Shown: positions 55,037-63,912 of the stretch, one piece after another
Position numbering within the stretch: the stretch's first letter is position 1
Layout: each line of letters begins with the position of its first letter
NCBI GenBank assembly: GCA_902582315.1
Contig: CACHRP010000003.1
Span: forward strand, 62,001-126,000
Source: an uncultured Pelagibacteraceae bacterium
Lineage (GTDB): Bacteria; Pseudomonadota; Alphaproteobacteria; Pelagibacterales; Pelagibacteraceae
Direction of reading: 5' to 3'
DNA: 64,000 nt
The notes under the pieces: model-generated
Told to the model about the DNA's origin: nothing
Seen by the model: only the letters and a program-made list of their open reading frames with translations
Databases searched by the model: none
Position numbers and translations under genes: made by a program

Positions 55037-56047
55037 TTATTTAACTGATAAAGCCATTTCCATTAGCTTATCGCCACCTGGAACTTTTTCAGCAAATGCT
55101 TTGTGAGAAGATTTCTTAGCAATCTCAACCCAAGCTGCATGATCTTTTGCATTCATATATACTAATTTTACACCTGCTGCTTTGTAAGCGTCTTCAAATT
55201 TTTTATCTAAATTTTCGACTTGAGCAGTCATATATTTTTCTGCAACTTTTCCAGCTTTCATTAAAGCATCTTGTTGTTTAGAGTTTAATTTATCGAAACT
55301 CATTTTTGACATTAAAATTGGCTCATACATAAACCATAATCCAAACTTACCTGGAGGAGTTGCACAAGTTACTTGTTCATAAATCTTATAACTTACAAAA
55401 CTTCCTGAACTAGTATTTGCACCAGTAAGTACTCCAGTTTGAAGACCAGTATAAATTTCAGATGATGGCATACTTTGTATACCTGCGCCAGCTGCCTCTA
55501 ACATTTGGTTAAATGCTTTACCAGCTGCTCTCATAACTTGCCCTTTAGCATCACTAGGATTTTTAATGCATTTTGTTTTAGATGCAAAACCTCCGCCTAA
55601 CCAAGCGTCAGATAATACAACTACACCAGCGTCATTAATAATTTTTTTAATCTCAGTCATCATTGGACCTTTATTAAATCTCAATGCATGATCGTGATTT
55701 TTAACTGTTCCTGGCATTAAAGTTGCATCAAATTCTGGATGAAACTTAGATGCATACGCTAATGGAAAAGCAGAAATATCCAATTGACCTGTTGTCATTG
55801 GTTTCCACTGTTCTTTTGGTTTATAAAGCGATTTTGCAGGATAAATTCTGATATCGACTCCTACATTTGCTTTTTTCATTTCATCAGCAATTATCTGTAC
55901 CATTTCATGTCTTGGATCATAAGAACCATCAGCTCTAGGTGTACCAGGCCATTGATGACTCGCCTTTAGAGTAACAGCATAAGCCGATCCAATTGTCGTT
56001 AGGATAAATACTAATGAAGTTAAAAATAAAGATATTTTTTTAAACAT
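55037..56047 (-). CDS. TRAP transporter periplasmic binding protein (DctP type)
   Basis: This 336-residue binding protein has a signal peptide ending SAYA and a mature start VTLKASHQWPGTPRADGSYD. It carries the DctP fold with KVMRAAGKAFN-like anion-binding Arg (QVMRAAGKAF near residue 166), LQTGVLTGANTSSGSFVSYK and WFMYEPILMSK. An Arg at this position usually binds a carboxylate group, so an organic acid is likely. AAGGGG lies five bases before the ATG (56058-56053), a strong ribosome site. Genes dctQ and dctM follow past a hairpin. Confidence 0.92.
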   Translation of the reverse strand: MFKKISLFLTSLVFILTTIGSAYAVTLKASHQWPGTPRADGSYDPRHEMVQIIADEMKKANVGVDIRIYPAKSLYKPKEQWKPMTTGQLDISAFPLAYASKFHPEFDATLMPGTVKNHDHALRFNKGPMMTEIKKIINDAGVVVLSDAWLGGGFASKTKCIKNPSDAKGQVMRAAGKAFNQMLEAAGAGIQSMPSSEIYTGLQTGVLTGANTSSGSFVSYKIYEQVTCATPPGKFGLWFMYEPILMSKMSFDKLNSKQQDALMKAGKVAEKYMTAQVENLDKKFEDAYKAAGVKLVYMNAKDHAAWVEIAKKSSHKAFAEKVPGGDKLMEMALSVK

Positions 56048-56144
56048 TTTTTCCCCTTCTTTAGTTATTAAAAAAAGTGTATTAAAGATAAGATATGATT
56101 AAGAGTCAAGTTCGCTATTAACTCATATATAACGTTATTAATTT

Positions 56145-57290
56145 ATGGATGGACCTTTAAAAAACTTACTGGTTGTTGATTTAACAAGAGTATTAGTGGG
56201 ACCTTATTGTACAATGATGCTCTCAGACATGGGTGCAAGAGTAATAAAAGTAGAAGCACCAGGTATAGGTGATGACTCTCGAAAATTTGGTCCTTTTGTC
56301 AAAGATAATTCAGCCTATTTCATGTCATTAAACAGAGGAAAAGAAAGTATTGCGTTAAATTTAAAAGATGAAGGAGATAAAGAAATATTTTTAAAAATAT
56401 TAAGTAAAGCAGATATTCTTGTTGAAAATTTTAAGCCAGGGACATTAGAGAAATGGGGTTTTGGCTGGAAAGATATGTGTAAAAAATTTCCAAAATTAAT
56501 TTATGCTTCTGCATCTGGTTTTGGTCAAACTGGACCATTAAAAGAACTACCAGCTTACGATATGGTTGTACAGGGAATGGGAGGTTTAATGAGTGTTACC
56601 GGACATCCTAATTCTGAACCTACTAGGGTTGGAACGTCTATTGGCGATATTACAGCTGCATTATTTACAACAATTGGAATCAATGCTGCTCTTTATGATA
56701 GAGAAAAAACTGGCAAAGGAATGTTTATCGATGTTTCAATGCTCGATTGTCAAATTGCGATTTTAGAAAATGCAATTGCACGTTATTTATCAAAAAATGA
56801 AATACCAAAACCAATGGGATCAAGACACCCATCTATTGCGCCATTTGAGGCTTTTAAAACAAAAGATAACTACATAATAATTGCTGCAGGAAATGACAAA
56901 CTTTTTGAAAAATTATGTAATGTTCTTGAATTAAATGATTTACCCCAGAATGAAAAATTTAAAAGTAATTCTTTACGTTGTGAAAATATGAATGATCTTA
57001 AATTAATTATGGAGGAAAAACTCAAATCTTTAAATACTAAAGATTGGATACAAAAAATGGAGAAACAAAAAATTCCATGTGGTCCTATTTTCAATATAAA
57101 AGAAGCTGTAGAAAATCCGCAAATAAAATCAAGAAATATGATAGTTGATACTTTTCACAAAGTTGTTGGTGATTTTAAAACAGCAGGTAATCCAATAAAA
57201 ATGTCCTCTTATAAAGACGAAACAAAAAGAGGAGATATCCCAGATTTAGATGAACATAGAAAAAAAATTATTGAAGAGTTTTGTAATTAG
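56145..57290 (+). CDS. CaiB/BaiF family III CoA-transferase
   Basis: This 381-residue enzyme moves CoA between carboxylic acids. It has [30 protein letters not shown] at the start, [25 protein letters not shown], and the catalytic Asp in the [13 protein letters not shown] segment near residue 200. Length is typical (about 380-400). It is the only plus-strand gene between the TRAP operon and rpoZ. Substrates unknown; proximity to a TRAP transporter may hint at an imported acid. Its stop overlaps rpoZ by 4 bp. Confidence 0.9.
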   Translation: MDGPLKNLLVVDLTRVLVGPYCTMMLSDMGARVIKVEAPGIGDDSRKFGPFVKDNSAYFMSLNRGKESIALNLKDEGDKEIFLKILSKADILVENFKPGTLEKWGFGWKDMCKKFPKLIYASASGFGQTGPLKELPAYDMVVQGMGGLMSVTGHPNSEPTRVGTSIGDITAALFTTIGINAALYDREKTGKGMFIDVSMLDCQIAILENAIARYLSKNEIPKPMGSRHPSIAPFEAFKTKDNYIIIAAGNDKLFEKLCNVLELNDLPQNEKFKSNSLRCENMNDLKLIMEEKLKSLNTKDWIQKMEKQKIPCGPIFNIKEAVENPQIKSRNMIVDTFHKVVGDFKTAGNPIKMSSYKDETKRGDIPDLDEHRKKIIEEFCN

Positions 57291-57796
57291 TCTTGATTTG
57301 CGTCTTCACTTGGTTCTTTAATCTCTTGGTCTTTTAAATCTTCAACAGATGCATCTTCCGTTTCTCCAGAAGGCTCAGCTTGTTCAGTGGGTTGCGTTGG
57401 AGCACTTTGAGCAATATCTTCCTTTGAAAAAACTTGTGTTTTTTCTGGGATCTTTCTAGCTCTTTTTGATGGTAATATTGGTGTTCCACTTTTAGATATT
57501 TCACCCTTATATAAGTTTTCAAAATCATCACCTACATCCTCATCTTCTGTTAATGTGTCATCAACTTGTTCCACATGTTTTCTTAGTTTGTAAACACCAC
57601 TATCTATTAAATCTGAAACTTTTACATTCTCATTTGCAATTTCCCTCAAGGAAATTACTGTGTTCTTATCATTATCAATGCTAACTGTTGGCTCGACACC
57701 CGAGTTTAACTGTGTAGTTCTTTCTTTCGCTACTAAAACTAATTCGTAAGGACTTTCTACTTTATCTACACAATCTTCTACTGTTACTCTTGCCAT
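57287..57796 (-). CDS. rpoZ: RNA polymerase omega subunit with long acidic tail
   Basis: The first 70 or so residues are typical omega: [30 protein letters not shown] and [14 protein letters not shown]. Omega helps assemble beta-prime into the polymerase. The protein is 169 residues, longer than most (80-130), because of an acidic, Glu/Asp/Pro/Ser-rich tail from about residue 80 that looks disordered. The gene's stop shares TTAG with the convergent CoA-transferase gene. Confidence 0.92.
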   Translation of the reverse strand: MARVTVEDCVDKVESPYELVLVAKERTTQLNSGVEPTVSIDNDKNTVISLREIANENVKVSDLIDSGVYKLRKHVEQVDDTLTEDEDVGDDFENLYKGEISKSGTPILPSKRARKIPEKTQVFSKEDIAQSAPTQPTEQAEPSGETEDASVEDLKDQEIKEPSEDANQD

Positions 57797-57838
57797 GCGG
57801 GGTATTTATACCTGCTTATAAATAAAATCAAGGTATTT

Positions 57839-59047
57839 TTACACCTTAACAGGATTAAGTTTAGATCTGATAATAAAAAGCATGATCAAAGATATTGATA
57901 TATAAATGCTTGAAATTACCGCAATTTTTTCAATAGAAAAACCTCGGTCGATCAATATTCCAAAAAAGGCTGTTCCAAAAGCTGTTGAGAATACCATTAA
58001 TGCTGTTGTCAAAGCTTTAATCGATCCAATATATTTAACACCATATATTTCTGCCCAAGTAGAAGATCCTAGAACGTTTGCGAAACCATTGGAAATACCA
58101 ATTAAACCCAAAAAAATAAATGCTGTAAAAGGATTATTAAAATAAATTATTACTATTGTTGCTAATAAAAGAGGTAAATTCATATAAACCAATATTTTTC
58201 TGCTAGTAAATTTATCAATTAAAAAACCAGATACAAATAATGTGATAACTGACATAATAGAATAAACCATAAAGGACTGAGCTATGATGTATGGTCCCCA
58301 ATTTTTAGACTCTAATATAAAGGATTGATAAACAAAAGTTCCTGTGGCTATCCAAGGCATAGCAAGCATGTTAGCGCTGATAATGTAGAATCTATAATCT
58401 TTTAAAACTTCAATTCTTTTCCAATCTTTAATCTTATTATTACCTTTATTTTCTAAATTGTTGGTTTCTCTAGATTCTAAATTTAAGTTTCTTACTAAAA
58501 AAAAAGAAATTATCGGTAAAAATAATATAACGATTAATGAAATTACAATCCAGATATCTCTCCACTCATAAATGGTTAAAAGGTAAATTATTAGTACTGG
58601 TAAAATAAATTCTGATGTAGATAAACCAAACCAAGAGGTGCTTAAAGCTTTACCTCTAGATTTTGTAAAAAATCTTGAAATTGTTGTTGATGCGGTATGA
58701 GACATCATACCTTGACCTGAAAATCTCATAAAAAGAATTGCCAAAAATAGGTAGTAAACTGATGATATCTTTGAAAAGAAAAAACAAGAAAATGCCAATA
58801 AAATTATTACCAAGTAAGAAAATTTGAGAATATTAATATCATCAATTTTTTTTCCAAACCAAACTAGAATTATGCTACTAAGTAAAGTTGCTGATGCATA
58901 AATTGAGCCAAATTGTCCATGAGTAATTGAAAGAGCATCCCTTATACTTGAATTAAAAAGACCAAGAAAAAAACTCTGTCCAAAACTTGAAAAAAATGTA
59001 AAAATAAATCCAAATAAAATTACTTTTAAACTTAAATTTTTAAACAT
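57839..59047 (-). CDS. Major facilitator superfamily transporter
   Basis: This 402-residue protein has about 12 hydrophobic helices. The segment SITHGQFGSIYASATLLSSIILVWFGKKIDD contains the loop 2-3 region typical of MFS carriers, and RFFTKSRGKALSTSWFGLSTSEF resembles monocarboxylate/oxalate-formate antiporter-like members. Substrate unknown. Its ATG is only 8 bp from the ATG of the divergent oxidoreductase gene, so promoter and leader of each must lie inside the other gene. Confidence 0.85.
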   Translation of the reverse strand: MFKNLSLKVILFGFIFTFFSSFGQSFFLGLFNSSIRDALSITHGQFGSIYASATLLSSIILVWFGKKIDDINILKFSYLVIILLAFSCFFFSKISSVYYLFLAILFMRFSGQGMMSHTASTTISRFFTKSRGKALSTSWFGLSTSEFILPVLIIYLLTIYEWRDIWIVISLIVILFLPIISFFLVRNLNLESRETNNLENKGNNKIKDWKRIEVLKDYRFYIISANMLAMPWIATGTFVYQSFILESKNWGPYIIAQSFMVYSIMSVITLFVSGFLIDKFTSRKILVYMNLPLLLATIVIIYFNNPFTAFIFLGLIGISNGFANVLGSSTWAEIYGVKYIGSIKALTTALMVFSTAFGTAFFGILIDRGFSIEKIAVISSIYISISLIMLFIIRSKLNPVKV

Positions 59048-59055
59048 AAAAAAAA

Positions 59056-59925
59056 ATGACTTGTAATGTTGCTTTCATAGGTCTTGGTGTAATGGGTTAT
59101 CCAATGGCTGGATATATATCAAAAGGCGGACACAATGTAACTGTTTTTAACAGAACACAATCAAAAGCAGAAAAATGGGTAAAAGAATTTAAAGGCAAAA
59201 TGGCTAAAACTCCAGCAGAAGCTGCAAATGATGCTGAATATATTTTTACCTGCGTTGGAAATGATGATGATTTAAGAGAGGTCACTTTTGGTGAGAATGG
59301 TGTATTCAAAACAATTAAAAAGGGATCAGTTTACATTGATAACACAACAGCATCTGCAACAATTGCTAGAGAAATTTATGAGTATGCAAAGAAAAATGGA
59401 TTTGGATCTCTTGATGCTCCAGTATCGGGTGGTCAAGCTGGTGCTGAAAATGGTGCTCTTACAGTAATGATTGGTGGAGATCAAAAAGATTTCGATAAAG
59501 CAAGAGATAAAATTGACTGCTACAGCAAAAAAATGAAATTGCTTGGAAAAGCTGGCAATGGACAGCTAGCGAAAATGGTAAATCAAATCTGTATCGCAGG
59601 CTTAGTTCAGGGACTATCAGAAGCTATTAATTTTGGAATAAAAGCAGAATTAAATATGGAAGACGTAATCGAAGTAATTTCTAAAGGAGCAGCTCAATCT
59701 TGGCAAATGGAAAATAGATATAAAACAATGATTGACGACAAATTTGATTTTGGATTTGCGGTTGATTGGATGAGAAAAGATTTAAAAATTGCAATGGAAG
59801 AGGCAAAAAACAATGGATCATTATTACCTGTAACGGAACTAGTAGATAAATATTATAGTGAAATTCAAGCAATGGGCGGAAACCGATGGGATACATCAAG
59901 TTTAATTAAAAGATTTAGGAAGTAA
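59056..59925 (+). CDS. 3-hydroxyisobutyrate dehydrogenase-type oxidoreductase
   Basis: This 289-residue beta-hydroxyacid dehydrogenase has the Rossmann motif FIGLGVMGYPMAGYISKGGHNVTVFNRT (residues 7-34), the substrate motif DAPVSGGQAGAENGALTVMIGG near residue 118 and the catalytic Lys in GQLAKMVNQICIAG. NRT after strand 2 suggests preference for NADPH. Members reduce or oxidise 3-hydroxyisobutyrate, tartronate semialdehyde or succinic semialdehyde; the substrate here is unproven. It leads a plus-strand set with the next two genes (5-bp gap, then 1-bp overlap). Confidence 0.88.
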   Translation: MTCNVAFIGLGVMGYPMAGYISKGGHNVTVFNRTQSKAEKWVKEFKGKMAKTPAEAANDAEYIFTCVGNDDDLREVTFGENGVFKTIKKGSVYIDNTTASATIAREIYEYAKKNGFGSLDAPVSGGQAGAENGALTVMIGGDQKDFDKARDKIDCYSKKMKLLGKAGNGQLAKMVNQICIAGLVQGLSEAINFGIKAELNMEDVIEVISKGAAQSWQMENRYKTMIDDKFDFGFAVDWMRKDLKIAMEEAKNNGSLLPVTELVDKYYSEIQAMGGNRWDTSSLIKRFRK

Positions 59926-59930
59926 AAAGT

Positions 59931-60530
59931 ATGCAGCCAGCATACTATGAAAATTTAGAAGAAATTCAAAATAAGTATTGGTCAATGCTGGATGATGCTG
60001 TGACCAACAGAAGTTCTCCTTTCAGAATTCCTGTTTTCATGTGCGCAAATCAAGACGAAATAGATGGTAGAATAGTAGTTTTAAGAAAAACAAATAGAAA
60101 AAATAATTTATTACAATTTCATACAGATTTAAGGTCACCAAAAGTGAAAATATTAAAAAATAATAATAAAGCATCATTACTTTTTTATGACAAGGAAGAG
60201 AAAATACAATTAAGAGTGAAAGTAAATTGTGAAATAAATAATCAGAACTCTATAACAGAAGAATCTTGGAAAAAAACTCAACACATAAGTAGAAGGTGCT
60301 ATTTAACTGATAGTCCTCCTGGTACAATTTCAGAAAATCCAACCTCAGGAATGATATCTCAGTTAGAGGATTTTGATTACACAATGGAGCAAAGTGAAGA
60401 GGGTTATAAAAATTTTACTGTAATTAAGTGTAAAATCAAATCTGCAGAGTGGCTATATCTTGCTGCAAAAGGTCATAGAAGAGCAAAATTTGATTTTGAG
60501 AATAGTAAAAATAGCTGGTTAGTACCGTAA
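59931..60530 (+). CDS. Flavin-binding PNPOx-like protein (Alr4036 type)
   Basis: This 199-residue protein resembles the pyridoxamine-5'-phosphate-oxidase-like split barrel, Alr4036 subgroup. Seen are FRIPVFMCANQDEIDGRIVVLRKTN (FMN phosphate region), LQFHTDLRSPKVKIL and the YDKEEKIQLRVKV strand, ending AEWLYLAAKGHRRAKFDF. Oxidase activity on a B6 vitamer is possible but such paralogues often act differently. It follows the dehydrogenase by 5 bp and shares one base with the next ATG. Confidence 0.8.
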   Translation: MQPAYYENLEEIQNKYWSMLDDAVTNRSSPFRIPVFMCANQDEIDGRIVVLRKTNRKNNLLQFHTDLRSPKVKILKNNNKASLLFYDKEEKIQLRVKVNCEINNQNSITEESWKKTQHISRRCYLTDSPPGTISENPTSGMISQLEDFDYTMEQSEEGYKNFTVIKCKIKSAEWLYLAAKGHRRAKFDFENSKNSWLVP

Positions 60531-60919
60531 TGAGCAAATATAAAGCAATGGTTTTATCCTGTATTGATCCGAGATTTCAATCAAAAGTATTTAATTATTT
60601 AAAGAGAAAAAAATTAACTGGCAAATATAGCTGTTTTACAATCGCTGGAGGTGGAATTGGAGTAACTGCAAATAGATTCAAAAAATGGCACTCTACATTC
60701 TGGGAAAACTTAGCAACTTCAATTAAACTACATAAAATTACCAGTTTAATTGTTATAAATCATAACGATTGTGGTGCAGCTAAAATTGTAAATGGTAAAA
60801 AAAAATTTAACTTATCTGTTGAGAATAAAATTCATAAAGAATCATTTATTAAAATTAAAAAAGAATTAAAAAAGAAATATCCTAATTTAAAAGTTAGCTT
60901 TAAAATAATGAAATTTTAA
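60530..60919 (+). CDS. Short beta-carbonic-anhydrase-like protein
   Basis: This 129-residue protein holds the zinc-ligand and dyad pattern of beta-carbonic anhydrases: Cys11, Asp13 and Arg15 in SCIDPRF, and His78 with Cys81 in INHNDCGAAK. True beta enzymes are usually 190-230 residues, so this one lacks much of the N-terminal arm and C-terminal part. It may still be an active minimal form, or bind zinc for another reason. It is coupled to the PNPOx-like gene by one base, and the convergent gene ends 2 bp away. Confidence 0.65.
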   Translation: MSKYKAMVLSCIDPRFQSKVFNYLKRKKLTGKYSCFTIAGGGIGVTANRFKKWHSTFWENLATSIKLHKITSLIVINHNDCGAAKIVNGKKKFNLSVENKIHKESFIKIKKELKKKYPNLKVSFKIMKF

Positions 60920-60921
60920 AA

Positions 60922-61734
60922 TTAAATTCTTAAAAGAAGTATTTTTTTAATTGTATTAAATACAAATAAGAAAATTGTATATGCTTTATAAAATATCTTA
61001 TACTTAACAAAGTATTGGAATTTTTTTCCTGTCCTACTTGATTTTTCTAAATACTTCATGTCCTCATAAGAATTATTTATTACCTCTTTACTTTTCAAAT
61101 CATTTATACCTTTTCTGACAAAAACCATATTATGATAAAATGAAATGTTAGTAATTTTACCATCATATTTCTTTTTGATATAAAAAGGATTAGCTACCTC
61201 TTGGTGATTTAAACTATCAGTCAAATGTTTAAAAAAATTCATGTGGGAATTTGAATATTTTAAATCAAAAGGATTTCCGCCAAAAAAATGATTATAACTT
61301 GTTTGAATATCTTCAACAATATAAAGACCATCATCTTTTAATGTTGAAAACAATAAATTAAAGCTTTTTTTAACGTCTTTAGATAAATGGCTCCCGTCAT
61401 CAATAATTATATCAAACTCTTTATATTTAGAAATAATTTTCTGAATAAAAGTTTGATCACTTTGTGAGCCTTGGTGAACTTCAATATTATTTCTATTAAG
61501 TTTTTTTTCTACAATATTTATCTTATGAATATCAATTCCAACTATGACTGAGTTTTTAAAATAATCGCTCCATGTTAATAAAGATTTTCCATCTGCTATG
61601 CCAATTTCAAGTATTTTTAACTTTTCGTCTCTTATTTTTTCAAAATAACTTTCATAAACCTTAATATATTGATGTTCAATTTTATCTGATTTATAAATCT
61701 CTGCAATTGACTTGAGATTTTTAGTTTCGGGCAT
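60922..61734 (-). CDS. Class I SAM-dependent methyltransferase
   Basis: This 270-residue protein has LKILEIGIADGKSLLTWSDYF (motif I) near residue 39, VIVGIDIHKINI, and the FDIIIDDGSHLSKDVKKSF segment, with DDGLYIVEDIQTSY following. This is the pattern of MycE/OleY-like sugar O-methyltransferases. The C-terminal 40 residues are hydrophobic and might touch the membrane. It lies 2 bp before the gamma-carbonic-anhydrase gene on the same strand. Acceptor unknown, perhaps a surface sugar. Confidence 0.78.
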   Translation of the reverse strand: MPETKNLKSIAEIYKSDKIEHQYIKVYESYFEKIRDEKLKILEIGIADGKSLLTWSDYFKNSVIVGIDIHKINIVEKKLNRNNIEVHQGSQSDQTFIQKIISKYKEFDIIIDDGSHLSKDVKKSFNLLFSTLKDDGLYIVEDIQTSYNHFFGGNPFDLKYSNSHMNFFKHLTDSLNHQEVANPFYIKKKYDGKITNISFYHNMVFVRKGINDLKSKEVINNSYEDMKYLEKSSRTGKKFQYFVKYKIFYKAYTIFLFVFNTIKKILLLRI

Positions 61735-61736
61735 AT

Positions 61737-62249
61737 TTAAAATATTGATTTAGAATACTTTTTCCAATTATCTTGGTAATGTTTTGTATTTTCAAACACT
61801 GCCTTTTTTTCTTCTTCAGTAACTTCTCTAACAACTTTTCCTGGTGAGCCTATTACTAAAGAGTTGTCTGGTATCTCTTTATTCTCTGTTATAAGAGCTT
61901 TTGCGCCTATAATACAATTTTTTCCAATCTTAGCATTATTCAAAATAACTGCTCCAATTCCAATTAAACTGTTGTCTCCAATTGAACACCCATGAAGCAT
62001 AACCAAATGACCAACAGTAACATTTTTTCCTACCATTAAGGGGTAACCAGGATCAGTGTGAAGAACGCATCCATCCTGTACATTAGATCCCTCGCCTATA
62101 TGAATATTTTCTAAATCACCTCTTAAAGTTGCGTTAAACCATATACTTGTATTTTTTTCTAATGTTACATCCCCTATTATAACTGCATTAGGTGCTACCC
62201 AATTTTCGCCAGAGTTTTTTGGTTTTTTATCTTTTAAATCATAAAACAT
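61737..62249 (-). CDS. Gamma-carbonic-anhydrase-like hexapeptide protein
   Basis: This 170-residue left-handed beta-helix protein belongs to the YrdA/PaaY/CaiE group. It has the N-terminal [29 protein letters not shown], the [14 protein letters not shown] turn and [20 protein letters not shown], which supply three His that bind a metal. Many members have weak or no carbonic anhydrase activity. Its start is 20 bp from the divergent redoxin start. Confidence 0.9.
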   Translation of the reverse strand: MFYDLKDKKPKNSGENWVAPNAVIIGDVTLEKNTSIWFNATLRGDLENIHIGEGSNVQDGCVLHTDPGYPLMVGKNVTVGHLVMLHGCSIGDNSLIGIGAVILNNAKIGKNCIIGAKALITENKEIPDNSLVIGSPGKVVREVTEEEKKAVFENTKHYQDNWKKYSKSIF

Positions 62250-62269
62250 AAATTATATATTGTTCTATC

Positions 62270-62824
62270 ATGGCTCTTACAAAAACTCCAATATGTGATT
62301 TTGGAAAAAAAGCAGAAAATTTTAAACTAAAATCTACAGATAACAAAATAATTTCTTTAAATGATATTAAAGGTGAAAAAGGAACACTAATAATGTTTAT
62401 TTGCAATCACTGTCCGTATGTAAAAGCAATAATTAAAGATTTAGTTCAAGACTGTAAAAGTTTAGAAAAATTTGGGATAAGCTCAGCTGCTATATGTTCT
62501 AATGATGTTATAAATTATCCAGAGGATTCTTTTGAGAATATGATTACTTTTTCAAAAGAAAATAATTTTTCTTTTCCATATCTTCATGATGTAACACAAG
62601 AAGTAGCGAAAGTATATGATGCTGTTTGCACACCAGATTTTTTTGCATACAACGGAAACTTAGAACTTCAGTACAGAGGTCGAATTAAACAACTGAAAGA
62701 TTTACAACCTATAGATAATGGTGAAAGTGAGCTATTCAAAGCGTTAAAATTAATTTCAAAAACAGGTGAAGGTCCAAAAGAACAACACCCAAGTATGGGC
62801 TGTAATATTAAATGGATAAAGTAA
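62270..62824 (+). CDS. Thioredoxin-fold redoxin (AhpC/TSA-like)
   Basis: This 184-residue protein has the AhpC/TSA or thioredoxin-like core: KAENFKLKSTDNKIISLNDI, TLIMFICNHCPYVKAIIKDL with the active pair C-N-H-C near residues 44-47, and VYDAVCTPDFFAYNGNLELQYRGRI. It has no signal peptide, so it acts in the cytoplasm. A peroxiredoxin or disulfide-reductase role is likely; the target is unknown. It lies 5 bp before the glycosyltransferase gene. Confidence 0.83.
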   Translation: MALTKTPICDFGKKAENFKLKSTDNKIISLNDIKGEKGTLIMFICNHCPYVKAIIKDLVQDCKSLEKFGISSAAICSNDVINYPEDSFENMITFSKENNFSFPYLHDVTQEVAKVYDAVCTPDFFAYNGNLELQYRGRIKQLKDLQPIDNGESELFKALKLISKTGEGPKEQHPSMGCNIKWIK

Positions 62825-62829
62825 ATTAA

Positions 62830-63912
62830 ATGTTTTTAATTATAACTAGAAATTTCCCACCTGATATAGGTGGTATGCAAAACCTAATGCATGGCTTGAC
62901 TAAATCTTTATCTAAATTAAATCTAGTTAAAGTTTTCGCCGACTATCATGAAAATTATTCAAATTTTGATGATAATGTTAATTTCTCAATCGAGAGGGTT
63001 GGAGGTCCAAAATTACTTAGAAAATTTAGAAAATCTTATTTGATTAATGAATTTTTAAAAAATAACAAAAACGTTAGTTGTATAATAGCTGATCATTGGA
63101 AGAGTTTAGAGCTCATAAATACTAATAAAAAAAAAATATGCTTAATTCATTCTAAAGAAATAAATCATGAAAAAGGTACAAAACAAAATAAAAAGTTAAT
63201 AAAAATTTTAAATAATGTTGATTATGTAATATCAAACTCAGTTTTTACGAAAAATTTAGCAATAAATAAAGGAGTAAATGAAAACAAAATAATTGTAATC
63301 AATCCGGGAGTTGAAGCTGTGAGTGAGATTTCAGAGAAAGATATAGAAAAAGCTGAAAAAATTTTTAGTGGAAAATCTAATAGATTAATTACTGTTTCCA
63401 GATACGACAAAAGAAAAAATCACGAAAAAGTGATTATGGCAATTAGAAATTTAAAAGAATTATACCCAAATATTATTTATGTTTGTATTGGTTATGGAGA
63501 AGAAGAAAATAATTTAAAAAATTTAGTCAATGAACTTAATTTAGGTAACAATGTTATTTTCCTAAAAAATATAGATAATGGACTGAAGAATGCTTTAGTA
63601 TGCAAATCAAATATCTTTGTTATGCCTTCAATAATTCACAATAAATCGGTCGAGGGTTTTGGTATTGCGTATATTGAAGCTGCTCAATATGGGATACCAT
63701 CAATTGGTGGCAAAGATGGAGGTGCGTCAGATGCTATTGTTCATGATAAAACAGGTTTAATTTGTGATGGAAATAGTATTGAAGAAATATATTCTTCAAT
63801 AGATAAAATGCTCAAAGATCATAAATACAAGGAATACGGTAAATTGGCTAAAGAATTTTCAAAAAACTTTCATTGGGAACAAATTATTAAAAATTATCAA
63901 AAAATTTTATAG
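62830..63912 (+). CDS. Family 4 glycosyltransferase
   Basis: This 360-residue GT-B enzyme has an N-terminal domain starting MFLIITRNFPPDIGGMQNLMHGL, the inter-domain segment VINPGVEAV near residue 157, VSRYDKRKNHEKVI and the C-terminal E-x7-E motif SVEGFGIAYIEAAQYGIPSIGG near residue 275. Such enzymes build lipopolysaccharide or other glycans with NDP-sugars. Its last bases overlap the convergent partial gene by 6 bp. Substrates unknown. Confidence 0.88.
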   Translation: MFLIITRNFPPDIGGMQNLMHGLTKSLSKLNLVKVFADYHENYSNFDDNVNFSIERVGGPKLLRKFRKSYLINEFLKNNKNVSCIIADHWKSLELINTNKKKICLIHSKEINHEKGTKQNKKLIKILNNVDYVISNSVFTKNLAINKGVNENKIIVINPGVEAVSEISEKDIEKAEKIFSGKSNRLITVSRYDKRKNHEKVIMAIRNLKELYPNIIYVCIGYGEEENNLKNLVNELNLGNNVIFLKNIDNGLKNALVCKSNIFVMPSIIHNKSVEGFGIAYIEAAQYGIPSIGGKDGGASDAIVHDKTGLICDGNSIEEIYSSIDKMLKDHKYKEYGKLAKEFSKNFHWEQIIKNYQKIL

